Of a stretch of DNA of 64,000 nucleotides, positions 12,201 through 24,200 are shown piece after piece. A program made the translations under genes and the position numbers. Under the pieces are notes generated by a model that saw only the letters and a program-made list of their open reading frames with translations, was not told where the DNA came from and did not search any database. Every line of letters starts with the position of its first letter. Position 1 is the stretch's first letter. Source of the stretch: Plazaster borealis (lineage: Eukaryota > Echinodermata > Asteroidea > Forcipulatida > Labidiasteridae); the NCBI GenBank assembly GCA_021014325.1, contig CM037462.1:19922135-19986134 (forward strand). The letters are read 5' to 3'.

Positions 12201-15200
12201 AATTTCAAACAAATTGATCGAGGGGTAAAGAATAGGTTTAATTGGCGGTGGCTGGAGTCGAAAGACAGTGGGGGTTATTTTTTATAAGACTACATGAGGA
12301 AGATCGACAACGCGGGTAAATTTTCTTTTTCTTTATGTTCACTGTTATGTTTTTTATTGTTTTTTGGTCTGAGCGGTGGGGGGGGCGGTGACCCCCTTTC
12401 CTTCGCAGCAAATTTTTTTCAGGCTCTGAAGGAAAGAGTCACTGGCGTCCCTGATATTAGTATTGTTATTAATAACGGTTGCTCTTTTGAACTTATTGTG
12501 ACAAGTCTACTACACATTACTGCTTTTCCATGGATTTTTTTGCAAGTAATGTAATTGTTATTATCATCCATTAAATATCTCTTGTGGGGTTTTCACTATT
12601 GAATCATCATCCATTATCATCCTTCGGCTGCGGAGCAGGTGACTACAAGTTTCTTCCAATTACTGTGATCTTGGGCAAGTGTTGCAATTTGTTCTGCTCG
12701 CAGCATCCCTTCACTATCTCCAAGCAGGCGTTGAACATATGTCAGGAATGATGTGCATTGCCTTCCTGGTCGCCTTTTCCCATAGGTTGGTTTATATCGG
12801 GCGTTAATCTTGACAGGTTCATCGTCTTGCAATCGGAGTGTGTGCCCAAGGAACTTGAGCTGCTGAGTTCTTACATACTCCACAAGAGGAGTCTTCAACT
12901 ACAAACTAGAAGTAATGATGAGATGACATCTCTACTTTATTCTTCACAGAACCCAATCAAATCCAGAAGTACAGATCTCTTCCCTGGTTTCCATCCACAC
13001 TCATCAGCCAAGCCAGACAGCCCTGATGGGGGAGAGAGTACCAGTGAGCAGTCAGACCCAGTGCAAGATGTGGAGACGGACACGGTGACGGATGACAGTA
13101 GGGATGATGTCTTCCCATGCCTTGTGCAGTACATTGTATTCCCACCGCACACTGCCACGTACTGTAGGGACAGATCAGGAGGGTAAGGATATCAACCTAT
13201 AACTTTTGTTGTTGTTTTTTTGTTGTTGTTGTTGTTGCAGGAGGAACCTTTTTATTCAAACTGTTAAACAACTCCTCACTTTAAAAAACAAAAATACTGA
13301 AAAGCCATGGCAATAAAACAAAATATAAGGTTGAACGACATAACACTTCAACAAATACAGAATTGCCAACTCTCTTTTATTCTGCCAAAAAATAATCCAA
13401 TCTTTTCACGTTCTGATGAACACTTTTGAAAATCTCCCTGATCATGGAAACTTTGTCCCTATTATGTTGAATGTAATTCTAAATATCTCCTTGATTGTTG
13501 TACAAAATCTCCCTGATTGCAATAGACTGTTCAAGTCTCGCGCATATTTGAACTTCTGGGACTATTGTGGTCCAACCATATGGAGATTTACACGGGCAAG
13601 AATTTGTTTTGTCAATTATTTTAGTTTAGCGTGGTTTATGACCATGAAAAATAAACATGTTGTTGGGAATGTAATACTTAGTGATGACAAATTGGAACGT
13701 AAAATCAATTCAACAATTAAACAAAGAAAACCCAAGAATTCAACTTGACCTTAGCTTCCGGTTGCTCACCTCCGATCACAAAACTTCTGTAAACGCTTGT
13801 TTTGGATGCGCGATGATAATTGCCAGATGCTGTAATTAAAACGCGAAGCCTTTTCATAGCAGTCTACGGTTGTATGTTGGCAGCCCTGCTATTAAAGCTA
13901 CCAGATCTATATACTCTTAACCCTCCTACTCTTGGTAACATTTTTGCGGCAAGCTGACCAACCATTTGATACCATTCAATTGACGGGTTTTTATGGTGTT
14001 ACAACTGCGCACATGTGTTCCTCTTAATTTTAAAATGAGACCTCTTAATTTGATGAAACTTTCACAGGTTGGATGTAGGGTGTGTTTATTGACAACTACA
14101 AGGTGGAAATGATTGTACACTTCAACAAAAATCAATAATTTGAACTTTACAGTTGGGCGTTGTTGTGTTGATAATTCCGAAGATCCTGTGACTAGAACTT
14201 TAATCATAATTGTCTAGAAGTTACAACAAGACTCGATAACTTATCGCTAGTATATTCTCTTTGTTCGAATAGAGGATCTTATCACAAGTAAATTCCCTTT
14301 GTTCGATTAGAGGATCTAATCCCAAGTATATTCCCTTTGTTGGATTAGTGGATCTAATCATAAGTGTATTCCCTTTGTTGGATTAGAGGATCTAATCATA
14401 AGTATATTCCACTTGTTGGATTAGAGGATCTAATCACAAGTAAATTCCCTTTGTTGGAATAGAGGATCTAATCACAAGTAAATTCCCTTTGTTGGATTAG
14501 AGGACCTAATCACAAGTATATTCCCTTTGTTGGATTAGAGGATCTAATCACAAGTAAATTCCCTTTGTTTGATTAGAGGATCTAATCACAAGTTTATTCC
14601 CTTTGTTGGATTAGAGGATCTAATCACAAGTGTATTCCCTTTGTTGGATTAGAGGATCTAATCACCAGTATATTCCCTTTGTTGGATAAGAGGATCTAAT
14701 CACAAGTATATTCCCTTTGTTGGATTCTAATCAAAAGCATAATATATCTAATTGTGATTAGATCCTCTAATCCAACAAAGGGAATATTATTTCCTTTGTT
14801 GGATTAGAGGATCTAATCACAAGTATATTCCCTTTGTTGGATTAAAGGATCTAATCACAAGTATATTCCCTTTGTTGGATTAGAGGATCTAATCACAAGT
14901 ATATTCCCTTTGTTGGATTAGAGGATCTAATCACAAGTATATTCCCTTTGTTGGATTAGAGGATCTAATCACAAGTATATTCCCTTTGTTCGATTAGAGG
15001 ATCTAATCACAAGTAAATTCCCTTTGTTGGATTAGAGGATCTAATCACAAGTATATTCCCTTTGTTGGATTAGGGGATCTAATCACAAGTATATTCCCTT
15101 TGTTGGATTAGAGGATCTAATCATAAGTATATTCCCTTCGTTTGATTAGAGGATCTAATCATCCTGATATAGAACTCTTGGATGACCAAGACACAGCGGA

Positions 15201-18200
15201 GGCGGACGGCCAGCTCCAACTGGTCACTGAATGTTGGGTAGAACCACAGAGTGGAACGGTCTTTGATGCTCCTGTAGAGAGGGACTACTTCCAAAACTGC
15301 TGCTACAAGGATGTCCCTCAAGTGGTAAATCATCATACTTCATTTCATTTCTGTCTCTGGACCCAATTTCATAAAACTGCTCGCAGAAAAAAACTTAATA
15401 TTTGGTTTTGACCCTTACACCGATGTGTGTTAAGCGCTGTAAATAAACTAGTACTTTCCCCGAGCCCTGTGAAAAAAACCCACAGGCATATCAGTTGGTG
15501 GGATTTGAACCCACAACCTTTGCTATGCTAGAGCAGATGTCTTACCACCAGACCACTGAGCTAGCCTGGTGGCTAGAGGAAGTTTGAATCCTATATTTTA
15601 GCAGCGGGTTCCGCAACGATTTAATAGATGTTAATGATGTTAATCGGGGATGAAGAATATTATTTTAGTTTTTAGTTTTCTTAGTAGAAATAAACAGTTT
15701 ACCAGTCACAAGTAACATACATTACGTGATACATTACACCTTCTCTAGAATGCCGAGATCTTGGGTTCGAATCCAACCCTAATAACCTGTGAATGTTCTG
15801 TTGCCATAGGAATGTTAGAGCACTGAATGTACAGTGCTTAAACCAAACATAATACAGATTGATTTACTTTCTGTTTCCATATGTTTTTGCCTCACATTGC
15901 CAATCATACTTAATAAATCGTTTTCTTTCTGTTGTCACAGTTATTTCCTTTAGACCAGGAGGTCATCTCAACCCTCTTGACCTTTGAGCATCTGAAGGTC
16001 ATGTGTCATGACCCGGCCATCTTGTCACCGTTCATGACCCAGCAATCAACAGACACAGTGGGGGACACACTGAGGCTGAGTGAGTCTATTACTCACCTAC
16101 CATTCAAGTTAGAAGTGTTGAAGTTGCTACCTAGATGCCAGCAGGCTGAAATATTATGCTCCATGTTAATTGAAGGTGAGGTCAATAGCCAGACATTACA
16201 TGCACAACATTACACATGGGAAGATTGTTGTACAGACTGGATGCCCACAGAGCTGCCAGCTCTCCCTGATTCTGCAGAAAGTTCCCTGAAAATAAACCTG
16301 ATGAACAAATTTGAAAATCTCCCTGATTATGGAAACTTTATTTTTCCCTTATTATGTTGAATGTAATTCTAAATATCTCCATGATTGTTGTTCAAAATAT
16401 ACCTGGTTGCAAGGTCAAATGTTGGCAGCTCTGTGTTCAATTGGTGTTTGGCGGACTCAATTCTGGTTGCAGGATGTGGGTTCCAATCCCGGTCATGACA
16501 CTTGTGTCTTTAAGCAAGACACTTTACTATAATTGCTTCCCTTCACCCAGAGGTAAATGGGTACCTGTGAGGGCAGAGATAGTTCTTGTGATTGATTTAG
16601 CTTGGTGCGCTTGGCAGCACAGGCTGTCTACTCCCAAGGGAGCTGAGATGGTTTAAACAAAAAGTGTGACTTGTAACATGAACACAAAGACATCAGCAGT
16701 ACCATTTACAAAATCATCACAAAGCCTTACGTCATGCACAGAGTGCAACACCCATTAAACACATCAACCTTTTGCTGAAAAAATGATGTCACTTTTAAAC
16801 ATATACTCATGTCCCAAGAGTTTGTCCTACAATCCACATTTATTGATTTTGTCTTTGACCTGTTTAGAGTCAGTTTGTCAAAAGTCTTTGTGTTGTTGTT
16901 TTGATTTCAGAAGATTTTCCAGAAAGTAACGCAAATGAGAGTCAACCGAGACCACAGTTTCCCCGGTACCCATCCCCTAATAACACACTGTATTGCCTGC
17001 TGTTGAATGCTCTGTCCAAGATGTCAAATCATGAACTCACACTATCCAGAGAGGAGAGTCTTCATTTTACCAAGATGGTCTTGTCAAGACAACGTGACTG
17101 TGACAACCAACCTGCTCCATTCAACCTCTCGGACTCTGACTACGAGGCACTCTTAAAAAGTGCAGTTCAATGTGAAAAAGACGAAGCAGGTCGCACTACA
17201 AGCCTAGCGACTGACCTCTCGGATTCTCTATCCAGTACCCAGCCGGAGGCTTGGCATCAGGCCATGAAGGAAGGCCAAGCTCTACGAGAGAATCCAATTC
17301 CACAGTGGGCATGTTACGTCAGGGATACTGTGAGAGTTGGGGAAACAGACAAGGATGCCAAACCCAGCTCACACCTTGTGCTCACGTTCATTCCTGCAAG
17401 CTATGGTGACTTACAAAAGCTCATGGAGGTGGGACAGGCCAAAGGTGACGACCCTAATCAAGTTGGCAACGATACTGCTAAGACTGAAAAGCATTCTGGA
17501 AATGCACCCCCCTCACCTCATGAAGCCAACCATCCAAGTGAGGATAATAACTCTACAGAACCCACTCAGAGTGACTCAAAATGTGAATCAACTGACTCTG
17601 ATTCTAACCAGGATCCTTGTGAATCTGACTTTAAACACGGGCTGACGCTGCCGATATATGTCTATGATTGCTCCCTCTCCTCAATCAAGCACCAGCTTCT
17701 AAAACACGAGGACCATCTACCCCACCAAGACGTCTTCCAAGACCTGACCTTTGCATCCCTGGAAGCCCAGATTGAAAACTTCAGCAGTTCTCGTTCTGGG
17801 ACAGGCACCGGTACCCCAAGAGGATCTCTCTCAAGGCATTCCTCCAAATCTCATCTGGAACAAGTCCCTGTAACTCCTCAGAACAGATGTCTAAGCTCAG
17901 GTCATCCCAGTAAACTCCTGGGACGGTTCTGCTCCCAGCTGGGTGACAAAATTAGCAAGTACTTTGTCATGGCTATCTTTAAGAGTTTACAACGAGGGCA
18001 GTATGTTGATTGTCATGATGTACAGATGGCCTTGGACTACATCTGTACTGAATCACTTCATGATATTGATATTACACATTTCCTACATGCTGTTTGTGGA
18101 CATATCAGAAAATACAATGAAAAGGTAAGGGGCAATTTCATGATGAGTTCAAGATACATTGGCCACATAGTTCGGAATGACTAACTTGACTCGATGTGTT

Positions 18201-21200
18201 TGATATTTGATGCAACAAATTGTTGATGGCTGAATGTTTTCACCCTAGCAGAGTCTTTCTCAAAGGCTAAATGACAACACAACAAACACATGCTAGTGGT
18301 CATTGTAATGTGATTTACCGTTTAATTGCACTAAAGAGCAATTATTAGTGAAAAGGTTTTAGAAGGTGCACTTACATCATCATAAAATTTAGAATCAGTG
18401 AGCTTTCAGATGGAAATTTTTCTCTGGAGGATTGGTATGGTATGAACTTTAGAATTAGTGAGCTTTCAATGTGAAAGTGATAATTGAGTTTTCATTAATA
18501 GCCAATTGAAACTAATCCATATTGTTGTTGATTATTATCACTCCTGTACTTTGTATTTAAAAGGTGAGTCTGGAGCAGCAAGCTAGCAACCTTCTAGCCA
18601 AGAAGATTAAATTCGCCGATCAGGTTGAGGTCGAAATGGATGAAGATGAAATGGATAAGGAGGGCCGGATGAACAGGTTATTTTAACTTATTGTGTTTAG
18701 TTGTGATAAGTTATTGTTTTACGGGAGGCACAAGATAACTGATGTAATAGACCAACAGTAATGTACAACCACAATAATGTAAAATAAGCCTAGTTACTGG
18801 ATCAATGGGGTGCCCCAATTCGACCAGTGTAAATGCGTGACGCGCGCTCACTTGATGTTCCATGATCATTCTTACATCATGTAGTGTTTCAGCTCTTTTT
18901 TTAAGGGTCCACTCACAGGCCTGGTTAATTTTGCATCAGGGATAAAGAGTATAATTCCGTTTTTACCCGCATACCGATGTGATCCAACCCGAGTGATTCG
19001 CCTGTGGATTTTTTTCGCCGAACTCTGGAAAGTACTGAGTATACAGTGCTATACACACTTCGTTGTAGGGTAAAACAAAATAATATAATACTGATGTTAT
19101 TTAATCATTGGGGATACATAACAATTTCATTCTTTTTTATCTATTCGGTTTTTTTTCTTCTTAAACTTTGCATGTTAAGAAAAGAATCTTGAGATGAAGG
19201 TTTGCGTTAACACCATGTAATAATGTCTCTAATGAGCTGTGATATTTGAGCTCTCCTCATTCATTCAAATTAAAAATAATCTTAACATTAAATTCAGTTC
19301 ATTTCATTTTTCTTGAACTTCCAAAGTAAACAACGAAACTAACACAGGCTCGAGTAACTTTATTTATACACCAAGTGCTTCAGAAAATCCACACTGCCCT
19401 CACTTGCCAGAACCATGACATAACATTTTAGGTTTTTGGGGGATTTGTTACTTACTTATTATGGCACTGTGCCAGCTCCTGCCAAACTGAGGGTGTTGTA
19501 AGTTTGCTAGTGTGTAGGCCCTACTGAATTTTTGTATGCTTATTGATGTTTTTTGTTCTTGGTTTTTTGTGTGAATTTTTAGATTCTTAAAGGGTGTGTA
19601 CAACATTGGTAATTGCCAAAGACCTGTATCCAAACTCGATGTGACCCAACATATACATGAAATAACAAACCTGTGAAAGTTTAAGCTAAATGGGTCTTCG
19701 GAGTCATGAGAAAACAGTGAAAAACCCCCTGATGTGTTTTAACTTTTTTTCAAACATCAGAATTTATCCTGCAGTATAAATACTATTATTTTACTCATTT
19801 CGTAAAAACAATGGCATTTCAAGCAAAGCTATTTCAAGGGTAGTTTTCTACCATGACCATCATTATACCATGTGAGTTATGTGCAAATCTGTGAGCATTT
19901 ATATTTTCATTCTTACCAATGTTGTACACACCCTTTAACTATGTATATTTGAATAGTGTCAGCCTTTTGGTTGTTTTATGATTCAAATGAATAAACCATT
20001 AATAATAATACTTAATGTATACTCTTGTCTTTTATAATTATCTTCAATTATAACTCTCACTAGTAAATTTGAACCCAACAGGACCTACTCAAAAGTCAAA
20101 GCTTCCCCCAAACCTCAGAAGCCGTCTCTGTCTCGTCTGTCAAAGCAGTCGGTCAGAGTACCACTGTCTGACCTCACGTCCAGCGAACCCTGCCCTACAG
20201 GGACCAGCAGTCTACATGAGATCATCCAGAATAAGTTCACGGAGGTGATGGGTAACCATTTCAAACCGGTCCCCTCCAATCCAGACATTTGGTACTACAG
20301 TCAGCAAGAGGTTGATGACATTGAAGTAAGTAAGACTGGGCCCAATTTCATGGAGCTGCTTAAGCACAAAAAGTAGCTAAGCACAGTAAAAATATGCCAC
20401 AAGGTTACCAACCAAAACACTGTCTCACATGTACCATCTGTGACTGGTATCCTGCAAATTTTTGCTTAGCAGAAAATTGTTAAGCAGCATTTTTCGATTG
20501 CTCCTCCTTCAAATGAGAGAAAAAGACAAAGTTCCTGTGTGTTGTGTAAAAGTCAGGTATTGTTAAGAGAAGAGGCTTGCCTCTGTGTTTCCCAGACATT
20601 TTTGTCCAGATGCTGAACAGGCGTTGAAGAGTATCAGAAAGAAATAGAATTAGACAGGAAATTTAATGTGAAATTTCCTGTCATTTCCTGGAATTTATTG
20701 TTGATCAACCGCCTTGTTTTCTGCTATGAAAGGTCTAAAAAAAAAATTATGTTGGCGTAACCCGACCTACCCTAAAAAAAAAGACGACCTACCCTGGATA
20801 TTTTAATTTTTTTTCAACTTGTATCCCCCAGCTGAAGTTTCGTCAATGATTAAAAAAAAAAAACTTTCCTACCACAAGCGAAGCTGACAGTGAAAAAAAA
20901 ATTGACATCCTTTTCTTTATTTTCAGCCCTGGGAGAATGATTGACACTCTTACTATTGAGATCCAATAATGTCTTGTCTTATCTGTTTGTTATACGTTGT
21001 TTCAGTTTGTAATACTCTTACTTCAATCAAAAGACAAGCCGCGCTATGTCTTTGTGGTTTTATGACCTGATTCTGTGACCCTTAGGAGTGGGTATATTGT
21101 TCTATTAAACCTGGAAAGTGTGTTGACATCTGCTGGCTTAAAGTTTTGATTGGAACGGTAGAAACAGTTAAACAGTCAACTGGAATTCACAAGTTTCGTT

Positions 21201-24200
21201 TAACTGTTTTGAAGAAAGAAAAACAAAAGAAGAAAAAAAATCCCTACCTACCTACCCTATTTTTTCTGGCCCGTTACACCAACATAACTTTTTTTTTAGG
21301 CCTAATCATCATCATTTGGCTTGCATCCTTGGCTGATTGTAATCGGGGCACATTCCTGGGGTCGCTGCCATCACCTGTTCTCTTCCAATTGCCGTTGTTC
21401 TGAGCTCTTGCACACTTCTCCCACTGCACTTTGCCACATTGTCAATCCAGCGCAGCTTTGGGCAACCTCATAGTACTCATAGTGTAATCAAAATTGTTAG
21501 TAAATACAACTTTCTGTTGTTGTTTATTCCCTGATGAAACATTTTTCTTTAGATGGATGTAATCTTTAAGGAAGAAGCAGAAGATGATAAATTAGACGTT
21601 GACGTGACAACAGCTCCAGAGGGTGAGACAGACAAGTTGCGATTGAGAGTCATGTCTGAGGAAGTCACATCAGAGCAAATGAGCAGTAAGAAAATAGGAC
21701 AATTAACCCTTCAGAGACCATAGCCTTCAGCAAGACACTTAACTATTATTGCTGCGTCCTATGGATGGGACGTAAAGCCGTAGGTCCTGTGTGTTGTGTA
21801 ATGCACATAAAAGAACCCAGTGCACTTATCGCTAAGAGAAGAGGTTTGCCCAAGTGTTCCTGGTTTGATCGGCAGCATATTGCGCCACAGCACCTTGTAA
21901 AACATTACATGGTGCTATAAAGGAAAAAGGTCTCATGTTTCAAAACGTAGCTCCGCATACATTGCAGGAAAAAATACCGAGCGCTTTGATACGCCCCTAG
22001 GGGTGTGATAAAGCGCTATATAAGAACCCAGTATTATTATTATTATTTATCACCAAATAAAACCTTCACACCATATGCATCAGTGTTGTTTCTCTCTGAA
22101 ACTATCCTATGTTCATATCCTTGCTAACAATGTTTGAACATTGGCTGACAAAAAAGGATTTCTGGTTTATAATTGGTTGATTTCATGTTGATTTTAATAT
22201 TTTATTTTTGTGTTTGACTTCACAGTAACTAGCTATACCACAGGAGAAGAGGAAATCCCCATTCCAGAGAATAAAATCAATTCCATCGTGGATGTTTACC
22301 AGTCATCGTTACGGAGAGGTCAGAGGGACTCCGAGAGAGGTAGTGATTATGAACAGAGCACCTCCACTGAATCGGTGATGGGTAGCTATGAAGAAGAGAT
22401 GACACCCCTCTTTGTTCACTTGGTATGCTCCGTCAAGCTTAAGAATATTGTCGGCAATATGACCCGGAGGACTCTACCAACATGTTTAGGTGGGTGGATT
22501 TTCTTTGAAACTGATGGTTTAATTGTTGGGAATTGTTCAAGTAGAATAAAAACGTTTTTTTTGGGGGGGGGGGAAGATTCACCTAAATTTTATTCAAATA
22601 AAAATGTCCATTGCTCATATCAGACATGATATTCTTCCTACTTTCGTCTGATTTCCCAATTTTTTTGCCCTTGGATCAATCAGAAGAATTGTGATTAAAT
22701 AGCCTGAAAAGTCCGCTAGAGCTTACACAATGCGTACATGTAGGTCAGTTCTTGTACTCAATCAAATGTTCCTACTATTTTCCAAGGAGCAAATATCATG
22801 CCTGTCATATAGTGTTTAAAGGTATCGTACACGTTTGGTAATGACTCAAAACAAATATTAGCATACAAACTGACATATGTTGATAGTATAAAACATTGTA
22901 GGAAACGACTCCCTCTGAAGTAACGTAGTTTTTGTGAAAGAGGTAATTTCTCACTAAAATAATAAAAACTTCTTGCAAGAAGTTTTTATTCCTATCTGAA
23001 AGCACACAAATTTGTACAACAAGGTTGTTTTTTCTTTCATCATTTTCTTGCAACTTCGATGACCAATTGAGCCTAAATTTTCACAGGCTTGTTATTTTAT
23101 GCATATGTTGGGATACACCAAGTGAGAACACTGGTCTTTGACAATTTCCAAAGGTGTTTAGTGCCTTTAAGGTAGAGTGTGTTACACAACTTAGAAATTG
23201 GAAGCAATGAATTTTAGCTTGATTAATTGTCTGAACATCATACAACACACTGAACATTCAAGGTCGGTTCGCTTGGAGCAAATATGGGCAAAATTGTTTT
23301 CTCAAAAAAGGAGGAATCATCAAAATTGGCCTTAGTGGCCTCTATAGGTCAGACCATACATGTATACGCAGTGTCCAAATATTTGTTTTGTTCAAAGTGA
23401 AACCATTAGCCTTTTTGAGATATGGTGGACACTAAAGGAATGCACTGTAGGATTTGGGTGTATACAGACAGATTTACCCAAACCAAAAAGTGTTATAGTA
23501 ATGTGTCCGCCATATCTCAAAATGGCTTATACTGCTCTCTGTTCTAAATTTATTGAATGCTTGATAAGTGGTTTTATAACAACCTTTACACAAAGATTCT
23601 GCCTTTTGATTAGTTTAGAGTGCGTCACATGATATGTCTTATTTTTATTAGAAACGACGACTCCCTCAGTGATCCCATGAGGGGGTTTTTTCTCTTAGCT
23701 TCGCCTCAGGAAAATAGAAAGTGCTGAGGATCAGCTCAGGTGTCGTAGTTTTAACCATAGCACTCGAAGCAGTCAATATTTGTAAATTATTCCATTTGGT
23801 TCTAAATGTGTTTGAAACTTTATTCTTCAGGACACCTCATTGACTGTCTGGAGAGTCCACCAGATGAGGAAATTGACCCCGCTGACCTCTCTGTGACCCT
23901 TGACCTGATCTGCTTGACGTTGCCATCAGAGCTAGACAATGATGAGGAGGAGATAGATGGAGACTATGCTGCGAGGAGGAGGGAGGTATCCATGACGGAA
24001 TCTTCTCCTCCTCAGTCTCCAGATCAGCATGATGACAGTCCGTTCCTATCACCCAGTAGAGGAGAGATCTCTGGGCTGGATGAGGTGGATAATGGCTGGT
24101 AAGTGCCCATCAATTCTCCAACTCTTGGTAACATTTTCCAGTGAGTTGACCAACCATTTGAAACCATTCAATTGCACAGGGTGTGTATGGTGGCACACTT

